A DNA stretch of 64,000 nt from Pseudomonas moorei. Lineage in GTDB: Bacteria > Pseudomonadota > Gammaproteobacteria > Pseudomonadales > Pseudomonadaceae. Under the pieces are notes generated by a model. The model ran no database searches and was not told where the DNA came from. It was given only the letters and a program-made list of their open reading frames with translations. The stretch is taken from positions 496,001-560,000 of the forward strand of contig NZ_VZPP01000001.1 in the NCBI RefSeq assembly GCF_008801475.1, written 5' to 3'. Position 1 is the stretch's first letter; each line of letters begins with the position of its first letter. The position numbers and the translations under genes were made by a program. Below, piece after piece: positions 53,935-62,442 of the stretch.

Positions 53935-54030
53935 GTAGGAGCGAGCTTGCTCGCGATGGACGTCGACGAAAGCGCGAAGCTTCTGGATTAACGCGTCACC
54001 TTTGAGTCCATCGCCAGCACGCTCCTGCAG
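53935..54030. repeat. paired REP element
   Basis: GTAGGAGCGAGCTTGCTCGC on the left and CCATCGCCAGCACGCTCCTGC on the right form an inverted REP pair inside the operon, between the DUF1329 and YCF48-like genes. It could cause differential expression of the upstream outer-membrane genes. Confidence 0.8.
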
Positions 54031-54093
54031 GGCCCGATAAAAGGTTGTAGATCCGCGTCAGATAACAATTATAAAAAAAGCTGGAGAATGTCT

Positions 54094-55188
54094 ATGCGCT
54101 GTAATCGAACGGTCGGTGATTTGCTCACTGCCGCATTTTTGCTGGCCTCGTCCTGGTCCGCTCAGGCAGTCGTTCCCGGACCGCTTGAGCGTCCGGCACA
54201 GCTTTCGCCCCATGCCGAAAACTCAGTGCTGGTAGCCGTGACCTCGACGCCTGATCGCCTGGTAGCGGTGGGCGAGCGGGGCATCGTCGTGCTGTCGGAC
54301 GACAACGGCATCTCCTGGCGCCAGGCGAAAGTCCCGGTAAGCGTGACACTGACCTCCGTGCAGTTTGTCGACGCGAAACAGGGGTGGGCCGTCGGTCATG
54401 GCGGTGTTGCATTACATAGCAAGGACGGTGGCGAAACCTGGGAAAAACAGTTCGACGGTATCGAATTGGCCCAGACCCTGTTACGTATTGCCAAAGAACG
54501 CCAGCAGAGCAACAACGGCGATCCGGATGAGCTTGAGCGCCAGGTGAAGGCCGCCGAGCTAATGGTATCCGATGGTCCGGACAAGCCATTGCTGGACGTC
54601 TATTTCGTCAACAGACGCACCGGCTACATCATCGGTTCCTACAACCTCATTTTGCGTACGGACGATGGCGGCCATAACTGGCAGCCATGGCAGGCACACG
54701 TCGACAACCCGACCGGGTTGCACCTCTATGCCATGGGAGGCAGTGGTTCGAGCCTGTACATCGTCGGTGAGCAGGGCAGCGTGTTTCGCTCGCAAAACGA
54801 CGGCGCCGAATTCGAGGCGGTCCAGACGCCTTACGAGGGCAGCTACTTCGACTTGATAGTGGACGCCAACGACCAACTGCTGGTCAGCGGCCTGCGTGGC
54901 AGCACCTACCGCTCCAGCGACAGTGGCGCCGACTGGACCAAGGTCGAGGTGCCGTCCAGCGCTTCGATCACCGGCAGCGTGCGCTTGAAGGACGGCGGTT
55001 TTGTTTTGGTCAATCAGTCCGGCCAACTTCTGCTCAGCCGCGACAAGGGCAACAGTTTCCAGTTGTCGCCAATGAAACAACTGCCGCCGCTGGCGGGCAT
55101 CACCCAGGCAGCCGATGGCGGCCTGGTCGTGGTGGGTATGCGGGGTGTCACGAAGGTCAGCTTGTCCAGCGTTGTCGGGAGTAAGTAA
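54094..55188 (+). CDS. YCF48-like (BNR/photosystem-assembly-type) beta-propeller protein
   Basis: A 364-residue secreted propeller: signal peptide TAAFLLASSWSAQA, then repeated BNR-like units (SDDNGISWRQ, SKDGGETWEK, TDDGGHNWQP, SQNDGAEFEA, SSDSGADWTK, SRDKGNSFQL). This is the YCF48/Hcf136-type protein that accompanies MMPL permeases in these loci. ATG 54094 is seven bases from GGAG; ATG 54088 would have one base. Its stop overlaps the permease start by one base (TAATG). Confidence 0.88.
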   Translation: MRCNRTVGDLLTAAFLLASSWSAQAVVPGPLERPAQLSPHAENSVLVAVTSTPDRLVAVGERGIVVLSDDNGISWRQAKVPVSVTLTSVQFVDAKQGWAVGHGGVALHSKDGGETWEKQFDGIELAQTLLRIAKERQQSNNGDPDELERQVKAAELMVSDGPDKPLLDVYFVNRRTGYIIGSYNLILRTDDGGHNWQPWQAHVDNPTGLHLYAMGGSGSSLYIVGEQGSVFRSQNDGAEFEAVQTPYEGSYFDLIVDANDQLLVSGLRGSTYRSSDSGADWTKVEVPSSASITGSVRLKDGGFVLVNQSGQLLLSRDKGNSFQLSPMKQLPPLAGITQAADGGLVVVGMRGVTKVSLSSVVGSK

Positions 55189-57683
55189 TGAAATTTGATA
55201 ATTGCGCGGACGGCAAACCCGTCATTTGCAACCTGGAAGACTTTGACAAGCAATCCGGTTCGATCGTGGAGCGCCTGTTCTTCAATCATCGGATGATAGT
55301 GCTGGTGGTGTGCCTGCTGGTCACCCTGGTGCTGGGTTTTTACGCGACCAAACTGAAGCTAAATGCCGATTTCGAAAAGATGATCCCCACGGGGCATCCG
55401 TACATCGAGCAATACCTCAAGCACAAAGGCGATATGAAGGGCTTTGGCAACGCGGTGCGCATCGCCGTCGAGGTCAAGCAAGGCACGATTTTCAATGCGG
55501 CGTATCTGGAGACCCTGAAGGAACTCAACGATGAAGTGTTCCTGATCCCGGGTGTCGATCGTGCGTTCCTCAAGTCGCTGTGGACTTCGAATACGCGCTG
55601 GCTGGGGGTGACCGAAGAAGGGCTGGACGGTGGTCCGGTGATTCCGGACAACTATGATCAGTCGCCGCAAAGCATCGACCAGACCAGGACCAACGTCGAG
55701 CGTTCGGGAGATGCCGAGCAATTGGTGGCCTCGGACTACAAGTCCAGCATCATCTTCGTGCCGCTGCTGGACGTGAATCCTGAGACAGGCAAAGCCCTGG
55801 ACTACAAGCAATTCTCCGAGCAACTGGAAACCCTCAGGGACAAGTACCGAGGCCAGGGTGTCGAACTGCACATCACCGGTTTTGCCAAGGTCGTGGGGGA
55901 TCTGATCGATGGCATTCGCCTGGTGCTGTGGTTCTTCTTTCTGACTATCGTGATCGCCGGTGCCGCGGTGTACTGGTATACCCGTTGCGTGCGCAGCACC
56001 TTGCTGGTGGTCGTCACCTCACTGATTGCGGTGACCTGGCAGATGGGCATCTTGCCGTTGCTAGGCTTCGAACTGGATCCCTATTCGATCCTAGTGCCGT
56101 TCCTGGTCTTCGCCATTGGCATCAGCCATGGCGCGCAGAAGATGAATGGGATCATGCAGGACGTCGGCCGTGGCATGCACAAGCTGGTGGCGGCGCGCTT
56201 CACCTTTCGCCGGCTGTTTCTCGCAGGTCTGACGGCGTTGCTTTGCGATGCAGTGGGCTTTGCCGTATTGCTGGTCATCAACATCCGGGTGATTCAGGAA
56301 CTGGCGATTACCGCGAGCATCGGCGTGGCGGTGTTGATCTTCACCAACCTGATCCTGCTGCCGGTGTTGCTGAGCTTTACCGGGGTCAGCCGCAGTGCAG
56401 CCGTGCGCAGCATGAGGGACGAGGCGGGTGAGGCGGCCGGCGTCGAAAAACATGTGGTCTGGCGTTTTCTCGATCTGTTCACCGAGCGCAAATGGGCCAG
56501 TGTGGCGGTGGTGGTTTCGATCATTCTGGGCGTGGCAGGGTTCATGGTCAGCCTGCATCTCAAGGTCGGTGATCTCGACCCAGGCGCACCGGAGCTGCGT
56601 GCCGATTCGCGCTATAACCTGGACAACGCGTTTATGGCCAAGGCCTATTCAGCGAGCAGTGACGTGCTGGTGGTGATGGTCGAAACGCCGAATGATCAAT
56701 GCACCGCCTACAAGACTCAGGCGCTGGTGGATGCGCTCGAGTGGGAATTGCATGACGTGGCGGGCGTGGAGGGGACCAATTCGCTGCCGTTGCTCAGCCG
56801 CCGGATCACCGTAGGCATGAACGAAGGCAATCCGAAGTGGTATGAACTGGTGCCCAACCAATGGACGCTGAACACCGTGGCCAACCGCACGCCGCGGGAA
56901 ATCTTCAACCAGGGCTGCAACCTGCTGTCGCTGTTCGTGTACCTGCAAGACCACAAGGCCGACACCCTAGCGGGCGTGGTGGACAAGGTCGAAGCCTTCG
57001 CTGCGAAAAACAACACCGACGGCGTGAAGTTCGTGCTCACGGCGGGCAACGCCGGCATCGAAGCGGCGACCAATATCGTAGTGAAAAAGGCCAGTCACGA
57101 AATGCTGTTCTGGGTGTATGGCGCGGTGATCCTGCTGTGCTTTATCTCCTTCCGCTCCTGGCGCGCCGTGGTCTGCGCCGTGGTGCCTTTGGCCTTGACC
57201 TCGATCCTGGCCGAAGCCTTGATGGTGTCCCTGGGGATGGGCATCAAGGTTGCGACCTTACCGGTGATTGCGCTGGGCGTCGGGATCGGCGTGGATTATG
57301 CGCTGTATGTGCTGACCATCGTCCTGGGGCAACTTCGCCAGGGTTCCACGCTGTCCGAAGCCTATTACCGGGCACTGACCTTCACCGGCAAAGTGGTGAT
57401 GCTGACTGGCGTGACACTGGCGCTGGGCGTGGCGTCCTGGGCGTTTTCGCCAATCAAGTTCCAGGCCGACATGGGGATTCTGCTGGCGTTCATGTTCATT
57501 TGGAACATGCTCGGTGCCTTGATCCTGTTGCCGGCGCTGGCGCACTTCCTGTTGCCTCAGGCGCAGGTATCGTCCGAACCGTCACGCGGTGAACCGGCCA
57601 CCAAGGTCAATCTTGCCACGGCGAGCAAACCGGGCATTTGCCCGCCCCATCAAGCGACCTCGTCGGCGATCACGCTGTCGTGA
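55188..57683 (+). CDS. RND-superfamily (MMPL/HpnN-like) permease
   Basis: An 831-residue permease with two repeats of one plus five membrane helices. TM1 is about residues 33-53 (VVCLLVTLVLGFYA); a large periplasmic loop follows (NADFEKMIPTGHPYIEQY), then a helix group with VPFLVFAIGISHGAQKMNG. The second half has LKVGDLDPGAPELRADSRYN and VIALGVGIGVDYALYVLTIVLG, carrying the MMPL motif with an Asp in the membrane. It should move a hydrophobic substrate across or out of the inner membrane by proton motive force, together with the DUF1302, DUF1329 and YCF48-like proteins. Confidence 0.9.
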   Translation: MKFDNCADGKPVICNLEDFDKQSGSIVERLFFNHRMIVLVVCLLVTLVLGFYATKLKLNADFEKMIPTGHPYIEQYLKHKGDMKGFGNAVRIAVEVKQGTIFNAAYLETLKELNDEVFLIPGVDRAFLKSLWTSNTRWLGVTEEGLDGGPVIPDNYDQSPQSIDQTRTNVERSGDAEQLVASDYKSSIIFVPLLDVNPETGKALDYKQFSEQLETLRDKYRGQGVELHITGFAKVVGDLIDGIRLVLWFFFLTIVIAGAAVYWYTRCVRSTLLVVVTSLIAVTWQMGILPLLGFELDPYSILVPFLVFAIGISHGAQKMNGIMQDVGRGMHKLVAARFTFRRLFLAGLTALLCDAVGFAVLLVINIRVIQELAITASIGVAVLIFTNLILLPVLLSFTGVSRSAAVRSMRDEAGEAAGVEKHVVWRFLDLFTERKWASVAVVVSIILGVAGFMVSLHLKVGDLDPGAPELRADSRYNLDNAFMAKAYSASSDVLVVMVETPNDQCTAYKTQALVDALEWELHDVAGVEGTNSLPLLSRRITVGMNEGNPKWYELVPNQWTLNTVANRTPREIFNQGCNLLSLFVYLQDHKADTLAGVVDKVEAFAAKNNTDGVKFVLTAGNAGIEAATNIVVKKASHEMLFWVYGAVILLCFISFRSWRAVVCAVVPLALTSILAEALMVSLGMGIKVATLPVIALGVGIGVDYALYVLTIVLGQLRQGSTLSEAYYRALTFTGKVVMLTGVTLALGVASWAFSPIKFQADMGILLAFMFIWNMLGALILLPALAHFLLPQAQVSSEPSRGEPATKVNLATASKPGICPPHQATSSAITLS

Positions 57684-57833
57684 GCGCTTGAACCAGAGCT
57701 GGCAACCCGGCGCCCACTGCGCCGGGCTCCCGGCAACACATTCTTCCGCAGCTTTCGGTTTGTGACTGGTTCACAGGCCGATTTTTGCGTCAGCCCCAAG
57801 GGCAATACCGACCGTTGAAAACAGGGAGACAGT

Positions 57834-58664
57834 ATGAACAGCCAACATAACCCCGAGATCGGCCGTAGCGTTCAAACCGGGTCCATCATGACCAATTACC
57901 ATGATGTGGGCAGTGGAGAGCCGATGCTGCTGTTGCACGGCTCCGGTCCCGGCGTAAGTGCCTGGGCCAATTGGCGCCTGAGCATTCAGAGCCTGCAATC
58001 GGACTTCCGCTTGCTGGCCCCGGACCTGGCGGGTTTCGGCTTCAGCCAGACGCCGGCGGATATCGTCTATTCGCGCAACCTCTGGCTGGAGCAGATCGTC
58101 GCGTTTCTGGATGCCACCGGCGTCGATAAAGTCAATGTGATCGGCAATTCGTTCGGCGGCTCCATGGCCCTGGCCCTGGCGATCCACCACCCGCAGCGCG
58201 TCAACCGGCTGATCCTGATGGGCAGTGTCGGCGTGCCGTTCGAGCTTACGCCGGGCCTGGATGCGGTTTGGGGGTACGAGCCGAGTGAAGACAACATGCG
58301 CGCCATCATGCAGGTGTTCGCCTATGACCAGGCGCTGGTGGGGGATGACCTGGTGCGCATGCGCTATGAGGCGAGCAACCGTGCCGGGGTTCAGGAAGCG
58401 TTTTCAGCTATGTTCCCGGCGCCACGCCAGCGTTGGGTGGAGGCGATGGCGCATCCTGAGGCCGATATACGCGACATCGGTCACAAGACGTTGTTGATTC
58501 ATGGTCGTGACGACAAGGTAATACCTCTTTCCACCTCGCTGACCCTGCAGCAATGGATTGATGACAGTCAGTTGCATGTGTTTGGCCGCTGTGGGCACTG
58601 GACACAGATCGAGCACGCGGCGGCGTTCGCGCATCTGGTTACGAATTTTCTCAAAAGTACCTGA
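57834..58664 (+). CDS. 2-hydroxymuconic semialdehyde hydrolase (meta-cleavage product hydrolase)
   Basis: A 276-residue alpha/beta hydrolase of the DmpD/XylF/TodF group: LLLHGSGPGVSAWANW (oxyanion region), nucleophile S106 in VIGNSFGGSMAL, the acid in IHGRDDKVIP and the His in FGRCGHWTQIEH. It cleaves C-C bonds of meta-cleavage products that carry a ketone. It is not needed for an aldehyde-route substrate such as that of the dhb operon. GGGAGACAGT precedes the ATG. Separated from the permease gene by 150 bases and followed by a degenerate REP and a strong terminator. Confidence 0.9.
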   Translation: MNSQHNPEIGRSVQTGSIMTNYHDVGSGEPMLLLHGSGPGVSAWANWRLSIQSLQSDFRLLAPDLAGFGFSQTPADIVYSRNLWLEQIVAFLDATGVDKVNVIGNSFGGSMALALAIHHPQRVNRLILMGSVGVPFELTPGLDAVWGYEPSEDNMRAIMQVFAYDQALVGDDLVRMRYEASNRAGVQEAFSAMFPAPRQRWVEAMAHPEADIRDIGHKTLLIHGRDDKVIPLSTSLTLQQWIDDSQLHVFGRCGHWTQIEHAAAFAHLVTNFLKST

Positions 58665-58680
58665 GTGGGCGCGAACCCCT

Positions 58681-58778
58681 TGTAGGAGCGAACTTGATCG
58701 CGAATAACACCCGTGCAACGCGGGCATTCAGGCAGCCAACGTCATCGTTAACGAGCATCGCGAGCCTGCTCGATCCTA
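58681..58778. repeat. degenerate paired REP element
   Basis: TGTAGGAGCGAACTTGATCGCG and, about 50 bases on, the near-inverted ACGAGCATCGCGAGCCTGCTCG; both depart from the core at several bases. Confidence 0.6.
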
Positions 58779-58790
58779 GAGGTTCCGCAA

Positions 58791-58826
58791 ACGACAAGGC
58801 CCCATCATTGGATGGGGCCTTGTCGT
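58791..58826. terminator. bidirectional terminator between the hydrolase and salD
   Basis: A perfect 16-base stem, ACGACAAGGCCCCATC (58791-58806) with GATGGGGCCTTGTCGT (58811-58826), around the loop ATTG. It lies between two convergent operons and 25 bases past the dioxygenase stop. Confidence 0.85.
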
Positions 58827-58850
58827 TCGCGCTTTACAGATACCGCAAGA

Positions 58851-59786
58851 TCATTGGCCGGCGCGTGGACGCTGGCTGCGGTGTTCATCGTCGGCGTTGA
58901 CCGCCGGTTGCAGAACGAAGTCGAATTCGAGTTCAGCGAACTGTCGCCCGTCCAGACCATGGGCTTTCGAGGCGTCGGCGTTGTCGAGCAGTCTGGCTTC
59001 GCCGACCAGCCCTTCACGGGTGGCGTAGGCGAAGTCGTCCCACAGGTATTTGTCGCCGGCAAGGTTGATCTGGCTGGTCAGATGACGATGTTCCGGTGCG
59101 GAAACGAACACATGGATATGTGCCGGGCGCTGACCGTGGCGGCCCAGGGCGCTCAGGCATTCCTGGGTCGGCCCTTCGGGATTCACACCGTAACCGCTCG
59201 GAATGATGCTGCGCGCGGTGTAACGGCCTTCAGCGTCGGTCTTGATCCGGCGACGCAGGTTGAACGCCGACTGACTCTCGTCGAAGTAGGAGTAGGTGCC
59301 ATTGGTGTTGGCGTGCCACAGATCAACGATCGCACCGGCCACCGGCTTGCCGTCCGTATTGAGGACCGTACCCTTGATGAACAGCGGGATGCCGACGTCA
59401 TCTTCACTGCCATCATCCATGCGCGCAAAACCTTCGCTGAGCGGCGCGTTAGCCACGTACAGAGGCCCTTCGATGGTCCGCGGGGTCCCGCCGGCCAGGC
59501 CTATCTGCTGGTCCTTGGCGTCCTGCAGCAGGTCCATGAAGTGCTCCATGCTCAGGCCCGGCAGCAGCAAGCCGAACTCAGCGTGGGCGCCGACCTTGTT
59601 CAGGCGATCCACCGCCAACCAGAATTCGTCTTCGGTCACTTCCAGGTCTTCGATGATCTTGAAGGCGTCGCTGATCAGGCGATGCATCAGTTGCTTGAGG
59701 CGCGGGCTGCCCTGGTCGCTGTTGAAACCGGCGGCCTCCTTGATCAGGTCCTGCACTTCAGCGGTGTGGCTGATTTTTACGGTCAT
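58851..59786 (-). CDS. salD: catechol 1,2-dioxygenase of the salicylate operon
   Basis: A 311-residue intradiol dioxygenase. The Fe(III) ligands are Y165 (NGTYSYFDES), Y199 (IPSGYGVN), H223 and H225 (RPAHIHVF). The N-terminal helical domain (RLKQLMHRLISDAFKIIEDL) is complete. It opens catechol or methylcatechol to cis,cis-muconate. It is the last gene of a reverse operon behind a muconate cycloisomerase and a salicylate hydroxylase, the arrangement I recall for salD of P. reinekei MT1, whose enzyme favours 4-methylcatechol. The ordinary catRBCA cluster should be elsewhere. Confidence 0.94.
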   Translation of the reverse strand: MTVKISHTAEVQDLIKEAAGFNSDQGSPRLKQLMHRLISDAFKIIEDLEVTEDEFWLAVDRLNKVGAHAEFGLLLPGLSMEHFMDLLQDAKDQQIGLAGGTPRTIEGPLYVANAPLSEGFARMDDGSEDDVGIPLFIKGTVLNTDGKPVAGAIVDLWHANTNGTYSYFDESQSAFNLRRRIKTDAEGRYTARSIIPSGYGVNPEGPTQECLSALGRHGQRPAHIHVFVSAPEHRHLTSQINLAGDKYLWDDFAYATREGLVGEARLLDNADASKAHGLDGRQFAELEFDFVLQPAVNADDEHRSQRPRAGQ

Positions 59787-59854
59787 GTCTCAGTTCCTCG
59801 TTTTTTGTTTTAGATTCGGCGAGCTATCAAGGGCTGCGCGTTAAATCGCCTTGG

Positions 59855-60976
59855 CTACCGGCGACGAAACAGCGCGAGGCGTTCTTCATCCAGGCTCACG
59901 CCAAGACCCGGTGTATTGGGGACGTGCAATTCGAAATCGCGGTAAACCGGTGCCTCGTTCACGATCTCTTCGGTCAGCAGTAGCGGGCCGAACAACTCGG
60001 TGCCCCAGGCCAGCTTCTTCAAGGTCAGGAAGGCATGGGCGGAGGCGAGGGTGCCGATGGCGCCTTCGAGCATGGTCGCGCCATACAGCGCGATGCCCGC
60101 CGCTTCAGCGATCTGAGCAGTACGCAGTACCGCGCGTGGACCGCCGTTCTTGGCAATCTTCAGGGCGAACACGCTGGCCGCGCCATCCGCTGCGAGACTG
60201 AATGCGTCCTCCACCGATTCGATCGATTCGTCGGCCATGATCGGGGCCAAGCTGCGCTGATTGAGGCGCACCTGGCCGGCACGGTTGATCCGCGAAATCG
60301 GTTGTTCGATCAGGTCAATGCCGTTGTCGCCCAGCACCTGGCAGCCACGAATCGCCTGCGCTTCATCCCAATACTGGTTGACGTCGACCCGCACGCTGGC
60401 TCGATCGCCCAGGGCCTGCTTGATCGCCACCACGTGCTTGAGGTCCTGCTCCAGCGGATTGGCACCTATCTTCACTTTGAAAATGCGGTGGCGGCGCACA
60501 TCGAGAAAATGCTCGGCCTCGGCGATGTCCCTGGCCGTATTGCCGCTGGCCAGAACCCAGCCCACTTCCAGGCTGTCGCGCACACGACCGCCCAGCAATT
60601 GGCTGACGGCCACACCCTGGCGCTTGCCCTGGGCGTCAAGCAAGGCGCTCTCCAGGCCGGACTTGGCGAAGGTGTTGCCCTTGGCAATCCGGTCCAGACG
60701 TTGCATCGCGGCATTGAAGTTACTGGCGTCCATACCGATCAAGGCCGGCGCCAAGTGCACGTCGATATTGGTCTTGATGCTTTCCGGGCTTTCGTTGGCG
60801 TAGGACAGCCCGCCGACCGTGGTCGACTCGCCCAGGCCTTCGATACCGTCGCTGCAGCGCAGGCGAATGATCACCAGGGTCTGCTGCGAAATGGTGTGCA
60901 TCGCCAACTTGTGCGGGCGGACGGTGGGCAGATCGACGAGGATCGTCTCGATGCTTTCGATTTTGGCTTGGGTCAT
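59855..60976 (-). CDS. salC: muconate cycloisomerase of the salicylate operon
   Basis: A 373-residue enolase-superfamily enzyme of the CatB type: lid segment VDLPTVRPHKLAMHTI, the K-x-K pair in RIFKVKIGANP, metal ligands Asp in RVDVNQYW, Glu in LIEQPISR and the Asp/Glu of MADESIES, and the Lys in FALKIAKNGG. It lactonises muconate or 3-methylmuconate to muconolactones. 68 bases before salD, too few to contain catC. The loop residues near the active site could be compared with CatB for methyl/chloro preference. Confidence 0.94.
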   Translation of the reverse strand: MTQAKIESIETILVDLPTVRPHKLAMHTISQQTLVIIRLRCSDGIEGLGESTTVGGLSYANESPESIKTNIDVHLAPALIGMDASNFNAAMQRLDRIAKGNTFAKSGLESALLDAQGKRQGVAVSQLLGGRVRDSLEVGWVLASGNTARDIAEAEHFLDVRRHRIFKVKIGANPLEQDLKHVVAIKQALGDRASVRVDVNQYWDEAQAIRGCQVLGDNGIDLIEQPISRINRAGQVRLNQRSLAPIMADESIESVEDAFSLAADGAASVFALKIAKNGGPRAVLRTAQIAEAAGIALYGATMLEGAIGTLASAHAFLTLKKLAWGTELFGPLLLTEEIVNEAPVYRDFELHVPNTPGLGVSLDEERLALFRRR

Positions 60977-61016
60977 ACCGGCTTCCAGATGCAGGTTGCA
61001 AGAACGTCAGGGGTCA

Positions 61017-62369
61017 TTACGGATTGGCCTGTGGTTGAACGGCCTTCACGTCCGGGTCGGTGGGGCGCTGGCGCCTGACCCGAATCAGGAACAGTCCGAT
61101 CGCCCCGGCACCGATCAGCCCCGGGACAGCGAAAGCCAGAAAGGAAAACTGCAACGGCAGTTCCGCGGCATGCATGGCCGCCCCGAGCATCGGGCCGATG
61201 ATTGCGCCGATGCGGCCGATGCCCATGGCCCAGCCCAGTCCGGTGGAGCGGATGTGCGCCGGGTAGTACTGCACCGCGAAGGCATTGGCGAGGATCTGCG
61301 CGCCAGTGGTGCCGCCGCCGGCTATGGCGATCAACACATAGAGCACCGACAGTGGCGCCTTCACCGCCATCAATGCCAAGACCAGCGCACTGGCGGTCAG
61401 GAAACACAGGAGCACCCGGCCGAGACCGAAGCGGTCGGCCAGCCAGCCACCAAACAGAGAACCGAAGATCGCGCCGAAATTGAGCACCAGCAAAAAGCCG
61501 ATGCTGGAGTTGATGCCGTAACCGGCGGTGTTCATCAGCTTGGGCAGCCAGGCACTGATGCCGTAGATCATCAGCAGGCTGCAGCAGAACGCCAACCAGA
61601 GCAGCAGGGTATTGATCAGGCGTCCGTCCTGGAAGATCTGCACGACAGAGACCTTGGGGGCCTGGCCAGCCTCGCGATGCAGTTCGTCATCCATGTGCGG
61701 GATGTATTCAGGTTCTGCCCGGTGCAGCAAATGCTGGGCATCTATGACCCTAGTCTTGCGCAGCAGAAAGTTGATCGACTCCGGCAGCTGGCTGACCAAC
61801 AGGGGCAACACGACCAATGGCACGGCTGCGACTAAGAACACCGACGACCAGCCATATTGCGGAATCAGCCACATGCCAAGCCCGGCGGACAACATGCCGC
61901 CGACGGAATAACCGGTGAACATCACGGCGATCAGCGTACCCCGCAACTTTTTCGGCGCGTACTCGTTCATCAGCGCGATGACGTTGGGCATGACCCCGCC
62001 GATGCCGATACCGGCCAGAAAACGGAAAAAAGCGAACTCTTCAGGGGTGCGGGCAAAGCCGTTGATTACGGTGATGCCGCTGAACAGCACCACGCACATT
62101 GTGATGGTCTTGCGCCGGCCGATTCGATCCGACAATTGACCGAAAAACAGCGCGCCGACCATCATGCCCAGCAGCGCGCAGCTACCCAACAGACCGGCCT
62201 GCAACGCAGTGAGGCCCCAATCCTTCATCAGGGCGGGCAGCACCACGCCGTAGATGACCAGATCGTAACCGTCGAAAATTATGATGAGCGCACCCCAGAA
62301 CAGCAGGCGTGCGTGAAAGGCATTGAATCGGGCCCCGTCGAGCAGGGTGGCTACGTCGATAGTTCGCAT
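61017..62369 (-). CDS. MFS aromatic-acid permease, probable salicylate transporter
   Basis: A 450-residue AAHS-type (PcaK/BenK) symporter. Helix 1 has LIIIFDGYDLVIYG with the D-G-Y-D motif needed for aromatic-acid transport; loop 2-3 is GQLSDRIGRRKTI; the second-half loop is WLADRFGLGRV; QYYPAHIRSTGLGWAMGIGR is family-typical. The ATG at 62369 gives MRTIDVATLLDGARFN, a typical AAHS start; another 66 open codons upstream are rejected. Forty bases separate it from the cycloisomerase gene. By context it imports salicylate. Confidence 0.9.
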   Translation of the reverse strand: MRTIDVATLLDGARFNAFHARLLFWGALIIIFDGYDLVIYGVVLPALMKDWGLTALQAGLLGSCALLGMMVGALFFGQLSDRIGRRKTITMCVVLFSGITVINGFARTPEEFAFFRFLAGIGIGGVMPNVIALMNEYAPKKLRGTLIAVMFTGYSVGGMLSAGLGMWLIPQYGWSSVFLVAAVPLVVLPLLVSQLPESINFLLRKTRVIDAQHLLHRAEPEYIPHMDDELHREAGQAPKVSVVQIFQDGRLINTLLLWLAFCCSLLMIYGISAWLPKLMNTAGYGINSSIGFLLVLNFGAIFGSLFGGWLADRFGLGRVLLCFLTASALVLALMAVKAPLSVLYVLIAIAGGGTTGAQILANAFAVQYYPAHIRSTGLGWAMGIGRIGAIIGPMLGAAMHAAELPLQFSFLAFAVPGLIGAGAIGLFLIRVRRQRPTDPDVKAVQPQANP

Positions 62370-62442
62370 GGCATGGCTCTTCTTGTAATTGTTATTTGAG
62401 CCGGGGTGTCGCCTGGGCGCACCCCGGTTTGAGCGCAGACGA

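Noticed and set aside
48031..58778. CRISPR array from the recurring GTAGGAGCGAGC sequences
   Set aside because: Copies are single or inverted pairs kilobases apart, without regular spacers or cas genes; they are REP elements.
58812..59813. 333-residue forward frame opposite salD
   Set aside because: Complete overlap with the catechol 1,2-dioxygenase gene, no binding site, no family resemblance.
59787..59854. A catC gene between salC and salD
   Set aside because: The gap is 68 bases, while CatC needs about 280; no part of it is visible.
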